This document shows positions 1 to 13,035 of a stretch of 64,000 nt of DNA, in pieces. Below the pieces are notes generated by a model. The model saw nothing but the letters and a program-made list of their open reading frames with translations, was not told the origin of the DNA and did not search any database. Within the stretch, counting starts at the first letter, position 1; each line of letters opens with the position of its first letter. The translations under genes were made by a program, and so were the position numbers. Source of the DNA: Pholis gunnellus (lineage: Eukaryota > Chordata > Actinopteri > Perciformes > Pholidae); assembly GCA_910591455.2 (NCBI GenBank), contig OU342822.1, forward strand, positions 18,287,154 to 18,351,153, given 5' to 3'.

Positions 1-1052
1 ACAACAAACCTGAGGTATTAGAGGGAGCTCACAGATTGTATAATATCCATTAAAGAGTGTTGGAGAAGCTGTGGCGGAAAGAATGCAAATCAATCACACA
101 CAATCATTTTCTGCCCATTACTAAAAATGTTCTGGCAATTAGTTACAACTATCGTGAAAACTCATCAAACTAAATTAAACGGGCACTTGAACCAAAATGT
201 ATTAGCCCAGGTGCATCACCACCTGAATTCACATTCAAATATAAAGATATCTACACACTCAGAGCTGCCTGTGTGAATCAGATTACGAGGAACTGGTGAA
301 AACCTGCTCCACCTTCAGGTCAAATGTAAACAGAAAGGGGAGATAATAACCCGTAGAATAAGAAATAAAGAATATTTGCAAAAGCTGAATAAATAGATTA
401 AATACTGATAATTAATGATCATAAACAATATTAAAGGATTCAGCCCTGAGGAATAGGAAGAGTTCATTTTTTTTTCTGGTTAATATGCAGATGTGTGTGT
501 ATGTGTATATATATATATATACGGTATATGTATGCGCACCATCATTCTAGCCTTCTTTTTTATTTCTTTTTGTAATTTCTATGTTTTCTTCTTTTATTAT
601 TTGCTTCATTTCATCATGTTTTTCTACTTAACTATCATTTTTTCCCCTATAAAATATATTAACATGGTAGGGATAAGTATAAACAACATCATATGTATGC
701 AAATGTGGATTTATCTTAACTCCGACACTGCAATAAAGTATATGAAAAATAACAGATAACACGGGCCAAACACGGATGGCATCAGACTCTTGAGAGGTGA
801 TTCCAGTGCAGCTACAACGGACTTTGCATACAGGACATTAAAAAATCGAAATCGTAGCTTTTGGTTTTAGATTTTTCGACCAACAGGGCCCTCAGCAGAC
901 CAGAGTACATGTGATTGGTTCACTTACATCCACACACCCACCATGGATTGACAGCCGTCGTGTGCTACGGGTACCGTATGTGTGCATGTGTCCCCGAGTA
1001 CTGGCGAAAAACCAAACGCGTGTGAAAAAGAACGATGTTGGTGGTTTGGAGA

Positions 1053-1179
<127 letters not shown>

Positions 1180-2211
1180 GTGCCCAACAGGCAGTAGTGG
1201 AGGTGTGGGCACAGACTCTCACAGTTTGTGTGATGTGCTCTGACACACAGATGGCAGCTGACACAACACAGACTCTCACTCCTCCTCCTCTCCAAAATGG
1301 ATGCTCTCTCTCTCTCTCTCTCCCGTTGGCCTTTGTGTCTCTATCTGTTGCCCGACTCGATAGACATTCAAATGAATGCAAAACCTTGGACCCCGTCCTT
1401 CTGTCCTCGTGCACACAGGGGTCTTGCCCAGGTGTGAGTAAAAGCTTTTTGGATGACATAATAGCAAATATGCAAAGAAGCAAGAAGTCACAGTTGAATG
1501 ATTTCAAATGAACATCCACAGTCACTATCAGCCGCTTCCTTTGTCAAAACAGCACCACCTGCGCCGCGCAAATGTGAAGCTAAATTTGCTTTCAAATGAA
1601 AGTTTGGCGGACAATTTCAACCGTATATTTTTTTTTCTTACCAGGACTCTACAGAGTAGTTTATTACTGTCGAGATTTACCCCAATCTAGCTGCAAATGA
1701 ACATTCTTGGCGAACGTGAAAAATGTTAATGTAAGCAAACGATGCCTTTATTTGTGTGCAAATTGTTTTCAATGCCCCCCAGACAGGAGCTGATTCACAC
1801 AGTAGCCCTGTTTTCCTCAAGCCAAATCACAGTTCATTACTTCTGACAGGGAACAGAGGGCTATGAGGGATTGATGCACTCATATATATACGTGCACTCC
1901 CTTTCTTCTCGTGCCTGTTCCAGTATAGGAACCGTATCAAACGACCGGCGAACGTGTGGATGCATGCAAATATCTTAGTATGGTCTTCTGGTTTAATTAG
2001 ACTCAACACCAGATGGGGGAACTCTCAAACTTTGGGGGTAAAATAAGAACAGCCGGGATCTTCATAGTCCCTGGTTGTTTAGTTACTCAAAACGCAAATC
2101 TATTCACATATTCAGTGAGTCAAGGCTCATATGATTCATCTTTCAAATCAACAAAGGAAAGAGAAACTCGTGTTAACTAATTCAATAAAAACACAATATT
2201 AAAAGTCTACT

Positions 2212-2330
2212 GACATGCCAGCAGCACTGTGAGGCACAGCTTTGAGCTAAATGCTAACGTTAGCATACCAAAATGCTAACACGGCTGAGGTTTAGAAGGT
2301 ATGTTTACGATGTACGGCATCTTAGTGACA
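2212..2330 (-). repeat. interspersed repeat with GCTAACGTTAGC core (copy 1)
   Basis: Read on the - strand this has the order: an ACTAAGATG block, GTAAACATACC, TGTTAGCATTTTGG, GCTAACGTTAGCATTTAGCT and CTGTGCC. It is the family seen at 11340-11605 and 15035-15275. I recall the same order of blocks as common in spiny-rayed fish genomes. No coding capacity. Confidence 0.7.
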
Positions 2331-2484
2331 GATAATGAACATTTCTTACAATACGTCCAGAGGAAGACATGACTTATTGTAGCATGGCTTTCCATCCAAT
2401 CGTTAAGATATTACAGTTTGAACTTTTGGCGGACCGAACTGGCCAACTGACCAATTAACCAGTTAACATTGCCATTCCTCAAGC

Positions 2485-2830
2485 TGCGGTTAAACCGTCA
2501 AACTGCGGTTCCTCAAAATGGCCACGTGAAGCTGGCTCCAAAAGCGAGTCGATCCCCCTTTGAGTCTGATGTTAAAACGCCCAACTTTATGAACACGTTT
2601 ACAGCCTGTCACAAAAAAACGGTTATGGTCCGGCTAATATCTCCGTTCAGGATGACTGTGCAGGGGATGAATTGTTATATAGCTCACGCATTGACATTAT
2701 ATTTAGGCTTTAAGTCAGGCATAATGAAGGGGCGTGGCCGCTTTGAGAGAAAGGTGGACGTCGTCTTTTAGGTTGCGAGCTGTAAGCCGCTCACTTTGAG
2801 CTTCACAACGGCTCATTAGAAACCTACGGG
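2485..2830 (+). repeat. interspersed teleost repeat (GGCTCCAAAAGCGAGTCGAT family)
   Basis: The blocks GAAGCTGGCTCCAAAAGCG, AAAACGCCCAACTTTA, ACACGTTTACAGCCTG, GGTTATGGTC and GGGGCGTGGCCGCTTTGAG match a repeat that I recall as frequent in percomorph introns. The 100-codon open frame it carries is not a gene. Confidence 0.6.
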
Positions 2831-2883
2831 TGACGTTACGGATACATTTTAATACGGCCTATGGCGTGTGTGTGCATCTGAGG

Positions 2884-2887
<4 letters not shown>

Positions 2888-2958
<71 letters not shown>
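2888..2958 (+). repeat. (GT)n microsatellite, 71 bp
   Basis: A pure GT run in a klhl29 intron, flanked by GGGTGC and CAGCAGG. Confidence 0.99.
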
Positions 2959-2961
<3 letters not shown>

Positions 2962-3212
2962 CAGGAAGAGAATGCAGGAGAGACAGCGGTAGTGTTCGTG
3001 TGAGTGAGATAGATAGCTGGAGTGTTGCAGCGATTAATGTGAATTTGTAACTTAAGGGCATGAGTTGCTGCTCCGATGGAATCTCGAGTATCGGTTCCTC
3101 TCTGCAGGCTGTTAATGCCTTGCTTTCTCTTTTTTAACCAACTTCCGTTGCATTCCACTGCACACACTCAGTTTTTAAAGGCTACAATGCTGCTGCTGTG
3201 GACCTGTTTGTG

Positions 3213-3292
3213 AGTCAGAATCAGAATCCGAACCGTTTATTGCCAGGGAAGTTTGCACCAACAAGGAATTTGTTGGCGTTTCTTTTAGGGGC
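3213..3292 (+). repeat. interspersed repeat (AATCAGAATC...ACAAGGAATTTG family)
   Basis: The blocks GAGTCAGAATCAGAATC, TTTATTGCCAGGGAAGTTTG and ACAAGGAATTTGTTGG form a short dispersed element known from many fish loci. Confidence 0.55.
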
Positions 3293-3789
3293 TGAACCGA
3301 ATAGTTTGAAAACATCCAAATCTTCATTTGAAAAAAATTCAATAGAAGCTTTGAATGTAAAACAAACACAGACATTTGGTACAGCCCTAGTGGCTGTCTT
3401 CACTCTTCCACTACGAGCTGTTTGACTCTCAAGGATTTTAATTGCTAGCGTTGGGGATACTGCAGCTATTGTTAGGCAATAAGTGTTTGCATGGCATTCC
3501 AGGGTGGTTTTAACTGCACTCTTTTGCCACTTAATGGATCTTTTTGTCAGCGTCGAGGTACACAGAGCCTCAGTGGTTTTGTTATCTGAGCGAGGTGGGT
3601 TTTTTTCTTTCCTCCTCCTTACTCCCCACCACTCCGCACTCTCGTCTCTCACTCTATACATGCTGTAGTTTGTGTATCAGGGGAAGCGGATGTGCGTCGG
3701 TATCTCAGAGACTGGCAGCCCATCTATTATCATATCTTTGTGTTTGTGTGTGAAAGGGAGAGGCGGAGAGGTAAAAGCGAGGCCCGTCT

Positions 3790-3808
3790 CCCCCCCCCCC
3801 CCCCCCCC
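3790..3808 (+). repeat. C19 homopolymer
   Basis: Nineteen C in a row. The true length is uncertain in most sequencing data. Confidence 0.95.
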
Positions 3809-4026
3809 GCAGGTTACCATCGTAGTGAATTGGCTCAGATGCTTGTCAAGAATTTATACATTTTTACCAAAGTCATTACCAGTCAGTTAAACTCCTACAG
3901 TTGACCATTGCAGTCATTGTTTGATGCTGTCTTGACTTCCTGTATCACATGATATCAATACCTCTCTTCTATAGCGTCTTGATGCTTCTCCAACACAGCT
4001 GTTCCATAAACTGAGAAAAACAAGAT

Positions 4027-4027
<1 letters not shown>

Positions 4028-4119
<92 letters not shown>

Positions 4120-4120
4120 C
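4028..4120 (+). repeat. (AC)n microsatellite, 93 bp, one interruption
   Basis: AC repeats broken once by CCC at about 4091-4093. Confidence 0.98.
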
Positions 4121-5085
4121 CAAGGCTTTCAGATGTGTAATGCCACCAAGCAAATCCAGTGGAAGGGTTGCATAACAGCGCTTTACTGCATCCATTCATT
4201 TTTATGCTCTCTGACTCAGATGATTCCTAGTTAATGTTACAAAGCGAGGGGCCCGAGGGGCATCCGCGTATGCTCCACATTTTCTCAGCTCGTCACTGAG
4301 TGACACAGTCTTAGCTGGTGACACCCACGTCCACACAGAAACGGATTTTAGGTGCAGTATGAAAACAACCCTAAAGAGGAGGAGGGAAATCTGAAATATT
4401 GTTAAAATGAGACGTAAATGGAGGTCAAGAGCTATTGGCAGAGGGGCACACACTCTGAGGAGCTAGATGTCACCCCTACTAAGAATGTTGACTCTACTCT
4501 AAAGCATAGAATAGATACATACAGTAGAACCAAAGCAGATATGCAAGAAAATCGTGTTATGTGCTCTTGTAATGAGTCCAGCTGGGGCATACTAATATGT
4601 GGTTTATGTGTGAATAAGTCATTCAGGTAATACACAATCCACCCACCAGCCTTGTATTTAACACCTGGTATTTATACTCCCTCCATACTGTAGGCTGCAG
4701 ACTGGCATTTTAAGGTTGGATCTAATTCTTCATATGCGATAAGCAGGGATTTAAAATCCGTCTGCTGTCAACATAAACAAACATGGCAGGTGTGTGACTG
4801 TACGTTTCCACGGCAGCTGTCCGACTTCACCTGTCGTAATCAAACACCGTGGTTCTCATCCAGATGTTGTCCGTGGAGAACAAAGGCCAGAGAGACAGTA
4901 GCTGGTATACTGTTGTACCCGTACAGTCACAGTGCGTGGGTAGCGATGCTCCGGTGCCGATGTCGGGCCGATATTGACTCAAACAGCTGGATCCGTCCCC
5001 TCCACACAGTGACTCCTGTTGCGTCTGCGTCCCTAAGCCTGATGGGTCTTCTTTAGACCTGGCTGACATCGAAGTGTAACCACTA

Positions 5086-5898
5086 CTACTGACACAATTT
5101 GTCAGTCGCAGTGTGTGCGGCGATAAATGAACTTGTTTCCCTTTTATCCAGATCACCGTAAATACTCTTGAGGCAAATCGAGTTGAAAGTCTGGCCTCTT
5201 TCTTTCATAATCTCTCCTTCTTCACATCTGTTGTTCTTTCCGTCTGTCTCCCGACATAAAAGAACCCAATCCCACATTGTTCGCTCCGCTGTAACCCTGC
5301 AGCCGCATTTTTGGAGATGATTGTCCCCGCGTGATGAAACAAGCCCTGTCAGGAGCAACAGCCGATTACACGGCTTCATGCAGTGATCAGTCTTTGTGTA
5401 TAAACACTTTGGAAGAAAAAGCAATCGATGCAGTGCAACATGTTGATGGATAAACTCCAACAGTGTCTTACTGTCAACGCAAAAAAAAGCGTCTGTCTGA
5501 CGGAGAGCTTCAGAGTTAAGAGGAGGGACGTAGTCTTTGTAGTGTTGTTTTTCTGTCTCTCCTTCCTCCTTCTCCTCTTCCTCGGTGATATAATCAAACC
5601 TTATACAGCCACTCAGGGAATCTCTTTTAGTGTCTGTCCTAATGTCACGGTTCATATTAAATGCTTGATGAGGAATCACACACGTAATGAATTTAATCAG
5701 ATGCATGACCTCTGAGACCGACTGAGACGCCGAGTCTCTTCTGACCTGCACATGTTCCTTTGTATCAGAACACCTGATCGCTTTGACGGCACAGTCGCTG
5801 TGCCGCGGGGGGGTTTCTTGATCCAGCAGTCTTACGTGAGCATGAGATGACAGTAGCAGAGGACTTTTATTTTGAAGAACCGCTAGAACACGACTCAA
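5086..5898 (-). other. unrecognised 270-codon open frame inside klhl29 intron
   Basis: The - strand is open for 270 codons from an ATG at 5898 down to 5086, antisense to klhl29 and inside its intron. The conceptual product begins MSRVLAVLQNK, has an acidic run (TEEEEKEEGETEK) near residue 105 and no signal peptide, membrane segment or domain that I recognise. No splice or promoter signals stand out. It is listed because it is the longest gap-free open frame in the window. A chance frame is the most likely explanation. Confidence 0.1.
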
Positions 5899-5899
5899 A

Positions 5900-6410
5900 A
5901 GTGTAGTATACCATAATAAAAATGAAAAAAATTCAAAGTATAGTCATTCATAAAAAGTCAACGTATAGTGTGCATCTTTCTGAAATACATATGAGCTGGG
6001 TTTGTAAATGAATTACTATAGTATGTCATCAAAAGTCATAGTATAGAATGCAATAAACATGGCATTAAAAGTCAGAGTACAGTATGTGATGAAAAGTCAT
6101 TGTATAGTTTGTCATAAAAACGTCAAAGTGTAGTATGTCTTTAAAAACAACGTTCTTGTGTAGTATGCCATAAAAATGACAAAAGAGTCATTATTATAGT
6201 ACGTCAAAAAAACGCCATAAAACGTCATAAAAAGTCTTTGTATAGTATTTCATTAAAAACTCTGAGTATAGTAAATGTATTTCATCAAATAGTTTGTCAT
6301 AAAATATTGTGTCTTAAAAAATTCAGAGTACAGTATGCAATAAAAAGATATAGAGTAGCTTGCCATAAAATGTCTTAGTATACTACCGTGTGTCATAAAA
6401 TCTGATATTA
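5900..6410 (+). repeat. degenerate ~25-bp minisatellite, block A
   Basis: Roughly twenty imperfect units of the form GTATAGTATGTCATAAAAAG follow each other, with unit length 24-36 bp. For example, units begin near 6064, 6088 and 6113. The block is AT-rich and non-coding. Confidence 0.8.
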
Positions 6411-7466
6411 AGTAATACGATTGTGTCCAGCAGGCCGGTGCACCGACCGATACAAACACACACGGTTCTTAAGTAAAGCTTGAGATCTGAAGGAATGAGT
6501 AATCTTAAGGATATTATTTCTGTGATCAGAGTTTGTAAAATAAGCTTTTATAGTAAAGATGTATGTGGAGCTGTTGAGGATCTTTTTACATCCTGACCAG
6601 ATGTTTGCAGTCGTCCTGTTTGCTTTTCTCTCTCAGGTAATCAGCTTCACTCTGCAGCGTCTGACCCTTACATTCATGAACCTCCTCCGATGTGGTCCGA
6701 GGGGTAATTACATCTGCCAGAGACTGAGACGCATGTTAGTCCTTCTATCTCAGCAGCGCTCAGTTACTCAACCTGATGCTGGTGTGTGTGTGTGTCCTTG
6801 TTTAAACAGTGCTTATTGGCGCTCTTGAGTGTTTTCGAGTCCACGTCTCCCCGAGTGTCTTCAATGTCTCCACTTTCTGCCAGCCGATTTCAGCCCATCC
6901 CCTCAGTAGGTGTTGCCGAGACCATTATCAGACCCCCCGCAGAGTTTATTCCCAAAGGCTAATTCGCTTGTCTCCTCTTGCCTTTCATCTTACAGCCCTT
7001 CTCAGAGGAAACAGAGCCGGTGTCTTTTAAATTCAGCCCAAATGACACAAGAGTTGCAGCAGTAAAGCGTCCGTAGACTGAAAAATATATTTGCAAATGT
7101 CCTCAGTGAAAGGAGGTCATTGACCTCAGAGAAATCCATACTTTAATTGGCTTTAAGTGACAGGACGGAAGGCCATTTTATTTTTCTTGTTTGATATTTA
7201 AGGTTCGTTATCCCAGGGGATCATTTGCTACAGTTTTTCACGTAAAGGTGTTTTCTTCTTCTTTTTGCAACAAAGAGACAACCTTGATTAAGACGGCTCG
7301 CTTCAGTCTGAATAGATGCGTTGTTTTAATCACAGATCCGTTTGCAGCTCTTTAATGAGGCCCTCCCCAGCTGGAAGGCTGTCGGCGCGGCTGCTTTGAT
7401 CAGTGGCCCATGGACACAGGATTACACTGCTAACACACGACGCTAATGGAGCCACGGGGCAAAAAG

Positions 7467-7493
7467 CACACACACACACACACACACACACAC
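7467..7493 (+). repeat. (CA)n microsatellite, 27 bp
   Basis: A short pure CA run, 0.7 kb before the klhl29 exon at 8160. Confidence 0.95.
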
Positions 7494-8159
7494 GTCTAAA
7501 CACATGCAGCACGCACACAAAAATCGAAGAAATATACATACGACCGCACACTCAACCTCTGACAAGGGCTCAGTCGCATAAGCCAGTGTCTTGTTGTCAC
7601 GCAGCCCATTGTGTCGGGCCCTTTCATCCGTCAGTGCCGGTTTGGGTCGGCTGAGATTCAGGCCCGGAGTCGGAAGTCTCTGCCAAAGAGCGGCTCAGCG
7701 AGAAAGGTCCAAAGCTCAGCGCTTGACACACAGCCCAACTCTAGAGACTAATGGTTTGAAGCCCGCGACATATGTTGCTTTGTGTAATTGCTTTAATTGC
7801 CGTCGTTGTACGTAATGGCGGGTCTTTTTCATCTTCCCTGGTGGTGTAGGCATTCTGCTAATTATATCTGTCAGCCCTGCAGCCAGAAACGAGCATTTCA
7901 CAGCAAATTCGGAGCAGTGGGAGTGTTTCTGTATACTATTGGTGTATGTGTGGACGTAAATGACTGACTGCGGAGTGTGAGAATAGTTTATGAATCATTA
8001 GAATTTAGGTAATTTAAAGACTTCCCATCGTGGATCTGTTTAATGGAGTTTTCTCTTGATTGCTTTTGCTTTTAATTCAAATTCATCCAAGTTAGTAAAG
8101 AACTATAATGGTGTAGGAAAAACAAAAACAAAACTATTATTTTTTTTGTTGCGCTCCAG

Positions 8160-8353
8160 GTACGACACCATCACCAACCAGTGGGAGACGGTTTGTCCTC
8201 TTCCCAAGCCGGTCCATTCCGCGGCAGCCACGGTGTGCGGAGGGAAGGTGTACGTGTTCGGAGGTGTGAACGAGGCCGGCCGCTCGGCAGGCGTCCTCCA
8301 GTCCTACGTACCGCGGAGCAACACGTGGAGCTTCATCGAATCCCCCATGATAG
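8160..8353 (+). CDS. klhl29: klhl29, third-from-last coding exon (kelch repeat)
   Basis: This internal exon encodes one kelch blade of a kelch-like protein. The acceptor is a T-rich tract ending in gcgctccag and the donor is ATAG/gtaag. The exon is 194 nt: it finishes a codon with one base, encodes 64 residues from YDTITNQWETV to SFIESPMI, and leaves one base for the next exon. Kelch hallmarks are the paired glycines in VYVFGG and the spaced W in NTWSF. KLHL proteins are typically cullin-3 adaptors in which the kelch propeller binds substrate; KLHL29 itself is poorly characterised. The name rests on similarity to remembered KLHL29 and on the convergent neighbour atad2b. The BTB, BACK and earlier kelch exons lie upstream of the window. 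Confidence 0.9.
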
Positions 8354-10469
8354 GTAAGACGGGCGACAACGCACACTTTCACACACAAGCTTCCGCACAG
8401 TGCGGAGACGGTACGTCCTCGGGGGACGTGTTGCGATTGTGATGTGATATTCCCTAATGTGTGGTTTCTCTTTCCTCATTATGCATTTTTCACATTTGCG
8501 AGACAATTAAACGCTCAAAAAACAAACAAACACATGAATAGTAGTGTTTGCTTTTTATTAATAATGTAGCACCAAAACTACAACAGGCACATATTGCAAC
8601 ATCACTGTACCCGTTCATATGCAGGGATTCCTCTAATCCTCATGTCATTGACATCGTTTTATCTCGTTAGAGAGAGTCTTTGGGCCTCCATTATGGTTGC
8701 CCGGTTGCCTAGCAACAGTGTCCTCACAACTCCACCCACTCCCAACATCTTTCCATATCGTGGTGCTCGACTTCTGCCGTCGAAAACCGTGAACTCCCGA
8801 TCGCCATTTGAAGGCAACACGTCGTCACACGGTAGATGACTTCATGAGGAGGAAGTGCTTCATTGTTCCCTTCGCACTTCCTGCCCTTCAGTGTACGTAC
8901 GTCTGGACATCCACGTGTTGACATGTTGGTCAATTTAATATATTTAGTTTAAATCTAAATCTTCCATGTGCTCAGGTAAAGATGACAGCCAACATCTGGA
9001 TTAGGATTCCCCGTTGCTGCCCTCCGTGAAAGACATAAAACAGTGAAAATGTTGAACAATACCCACGGACACAGAATATTCACCGGTCAGGGTTTGACCT
9101 TTTCCATCCTTACCATTATTATGGTCCTACTCAGTATTTTCCATTATTCCCATGTTATATTGCTCTGTCATTATAATGAGAGGACCACAGCTGAAATGAT
9201 AGGTGGGTCCGCGACCACAGCTTCTGACACGTTATTGGCCAAACAAACGTAGTTTATTCACCGCACAGACCTGCAGCCGCATCCCAGTCAGAGCCACCGG
9301 GGGGGCCTGTGAAGGACACGGGACCAGAAGAAACACTTTAAGTAAACTCTGCCAAAAGTCCAAGACAAGCAGGAAAAACACAGCGTGTAAAACTCAGAAA
9401 CACTGACAGCCGTGTTCCCACTACGAAGATCTTATCCACAGGCTGGGTTTATTTCCACGAAAATATATCCTTGAACGGTGCCGCACAGAGATGATTGCTA
9501 TTGATTTGACCATATCCTGAGAATATCCTTTAATATTTGGGCCTGGACAACACTATTACACACATAAGCATGCAACATGCGAACAAAAAGTGAATTCCTA
9601 TAAAGCTGCAACAGAAATGAATATTTTCAAAGCTTAAAACCCCCTCCTCTATGTTTATGTTCATTTTAATTCATTTTCCACACGAATAAAAATTCTATAT
9701 TTCATGCTGGATTATCTTATTTTAAGATGTTGGCTAGTGGTGGATTCTCGGGGCATAGAGCTGTCCCAAATGCTGCTTTTATAAAATAGAATTAATATCC
9801 CAAATGGTGGCACGCTGTTGCTGCCGGCAACTACTCGGCGCATCAGAGAGAGAAACATTGGGTCAGAAATGTGTTTGAATTCAAATGTTTCCTCGCACAA
9901 AGTTGTTTTTGTCATTAAAGCGCTAGTGCCGAGGCACTTCCCTCAACACTGGTGCCCAGAAACCTTCTCTCCGCTATTAGTGCCTTTTTAAGAGCGAGGC
10001 TACTGTGAGCGAAATTATGATTATGTAACGCGGGTGTTTGGGGCGAGAGCAGTATGGTATTAAAGGGCTGACAGAGCAGCTGGCAGAGGAGGAATAAGAG
10101 AAAAATACTGGTGAGAAACACACACACACACATACAGAGATGCAGACACACAGCCTCTCCTCACCTCGTATCAACCGTACATCCCCCAGAGGCACAGGTA
10201 CACAGTGCATGAATTATGTAACGAGCCAGGAGGTTACTCCACATTTGCGTACGTACGTGCGTGTGTGTGTGAGTGCATGCACGGTGTTTGTCTTTTTATT
10301 TGCGTGTTAAGGGTAGTCGCAGACAGACAGACAGACCGTCATCTGTCAGGGTGTAGATGAGCCTGCGTCTGACAGCCAACGAGCCGGGAGATAATGGACA
10401 GGTTTAGTGCTTCCTGTGAAATTGGGCCGGCGATGATTTTAGTGAGCCGGTGGGGAGCTCTTCTCCATC

Positions 10470-10638
10470 AACCCTCTGCCTCCCTCCATCGCTCTCCCTC
10501 TCTAATCTCTCTGTTCATCCCTCTCTCTCTCTCGCTCTCTCTCTTTCCCCTCTCGCTGTCTCCCCCTCTGCACGCCTCACCCCTCCTTCTCTCGCGGTCT
10601 CTCAGCACTGTCTTATCGACTGACACAAATACAGTCGC

Positions 10639-10686
<48 letters not shown>

Positions 10687-10707
10687 GTGTGTGTGTGCGT
10701 GTATGTG
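10470..10707 (+). repeat. pyrimidine-rich tract followed by (GT)n
   Basis: A CT-rich stretch of about 145 bp is followed after 30 bp by an almost pure GT run (10642-10707, with GCG interruptions). Such adjoining strand-asymmetric tracts can form triplex or Z-DNA. Confidence 0.9.
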
Positions 10708-11339
10708 TTTTCCCTCTGCATGGACCAATCTCCCGCATGAACTGCAAATGGGTTTCACAAACACTTATCAGGACTGACTTCCTATCTCTCGCAGAGTGAA
10801 AAATAATATTCCGTGTGCCAAAAATAGTGCCTTCAACCAGTCTATTGAGGTGCCTCGTGTGTCTCTCCTTTGTCTTCAATGTGTCCGTCTGCTGAGCAGC
10901 ATACGCACTGAAACACGGGAGGATAATTGAGTCCCCCCTCACATGCAGTTAACAATTCATAAAGTCTCTCGACTTGGCCTTAAAAGGTCAGTTCTCCCAA
11001 ATAACCATAATGTCAAGGTTTTGAGACTTCTGTCTCCACGGCAGCACAGGGTGAGAGGAAATGACATTTTGGGAAAATCCATAAGCCTTTGTGATGCATT
11101 TAATACTGCAACACAGTGTGGCACGAGGACGTTTTCCCCATATTTTTCATTATGTTCTTTTACAAACAACGTACAGAGATTTGAATATCCAAAATCATGT
11201 CATTTCTTTTTCAATAAGTCAAAGACAAGAGTCCTCTAACCGTCGTCTTCCCGCACAGAGAAGAAGCCGATCTTTAACAGGAAATAGTGGCCCTAACTTA
11301 TGGAACTAGTTTTTTTTTCTATTTTGATTACAGAACATG

Positions 11340-11605
11340 TTTTTGGGGTCGTGCATAACATCCGTGTTCCCCTCGTGACGAGTTGTAACAACGTTGGTGA
11401 TCCCGTTAGTTTAGTCTTCAAGCCGTCAGGACACAGTTTCAATTTGTTCAATACAGTTTATGAACATCTGCAGAACTAGTAACAGTCCTGTCGACCCCTG
11501 CTGTACCTGTTAGCTTGTTAGCATGCTAGCACACTGAACTAAGGTGGCGAGCCTGTTAAACATTACACCTCAGTACGCTGACATTAGCATTCTGTCGGAG
11601 CCCGT
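11340..11605 (+). repeat. interspersed repeat with TTAGCATGCTAGC core (copy 2)
   Basis: The copy starts with sequence of the type TGGTGATCCC, continues through a CAATTTGTTCAATACA block and reaches GTTAGCTTGTTAGCATGCTA, GAACTAAGGTGGCGAG and GACATTAGCAT. It is the longest copy in the window and in the same orientation as copy 3. Confidence 0.75.
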
Positions 11606-12339
11606 AGGAGACTTAATTAAAATAATATAAATTTGAAAATTAAATTCTAATTCCAATTCCAATTAAGCGTGAGTGAGTGCAGGTGCAGTCTTACGGAGCC
11701 TGTGCATGGCTCTACGCTCGTCTTGTTTTTAAATGTCATACAGTACCTGATACGAGCCCTTTCTGGGGATTTTGTCCTCTGCCTTTCTTTAATACACTAA
11801 TTGCTACTAAAGAAACGGGGCCTACCAAAACGGTTCCCAGGGGGGTCTATGGAGTAATTGGGGAACTGGTTCTGGAATAATGTAGATTGAATGAGGAGAT
11901 ATTGGTGATTATAATTTTAGTTTTTCATTCCATTCCCCTCCTCATGATGGATATTAAGCTCAGCTGTAGATCTTTAATAATCCTCTTAACGTTACATATT
12001 CTGCATCTGCTTCATCAGGACTGTGTAAGTGTGGTTTGATCCGATGTGTTCGTCAGTTACTAAACGATTCACCAACAGTCGTCACATTCAAACATTGGTC
12101 ATATAATGGAAGTAGCTGCTACATCCCTGCACTGAAGCCACGCCCACTTCAGACCAGTGAAAAACAAATACAAGAGTAGTTTTAAGTGAAACGGCTGAAC
12201 TTGTATTTGTGAGTAAACGTATTCATTCATCACTTGAAGTAAAAAGCTGACTGACTCACGGCCTTTAAAACTAATAAACACTGTTTGGTAAAATACGTAG
12301 CGGTTTAATGACAAACGGTACTTTCTTTAAGACTTACTA

Positions 12340-12715
12340 TAGCACAACGTTTTACATGTATGTTAACGGTATACTATGACTTACTATTCATATTTTTGAA
12401 ATTTTTTGAAAAAAAAAATGTATGAAAAAATGTATGAAATACAATACTATGACATTTTTACGACATATTATTTGATGACCTCTTTTTAAGGGCAGACTAT
12501 ACTACGACTTTTTTTTCAAGAAACTATACGATGAATTATTATGACTTATTTCAACAAAATACACTATTTTATTACTTATTCTGATATACTATTCTACCAC
12601 TCTTTAAAACTTCTTTCTACTTCCTGTACTATGACTTTGTCGTGACTTACTTCAACATAGTTTACTCTTTTTACTTTTTTTGACTTTCTGTGTTATGACA
12701 AATTATACTGAGACA
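12340..12715 (-). repeat. degenerate ~25-bp minisatellite, block B (reverse)
   Basis: Units of the type TATACTATGACTTACTATTC and ACTATGACATTTTTACGACA are the reverse complement of the unit in 5900-6410. This block is more decayed. Confidence 0.7.
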
Positions 12716-12939
12716 CAGAAACAAGGAATTTACATCGAGTACAAATGAACAGAGGACATTTAACAATTGAAAACATTTTTCACCAATCTCCCTGCAAACC
12801 CTTGAGCCTGAACCCACCAGGTCTCAGCGTATTATGAAACTTCATCATAAATGAATCCTACAGAGACAGAAGAGAAGCATTCAGTCACCCCTTCACCTCA
12901 TCACGTGATGGTGATCACGTGAAGAAAGCATGAAAAACA

Positions 12940-13035
12940 ATATAGTACATATTATGACATTCTATACTAAGACATAGATATGTAATACTACACTGTGGCT
13001 TTTTAAATCTCATGTTTATGACACGCTATACCAAG
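12940..13035 (-). repeat. degenerate minisatellite, block C (reverse, short)
   Basis: A few decayed units (TATTATGACATTCTATACTA and CTATACCAAGACATG) of the same family, about 230 bp after block B. The DNA between is not repeat-like. Confidence 0.55.

Noticed and set aside
2469..2771. 100-codon + strand frame
   Set aside because: Lies inside a dispersed teleost repeat.
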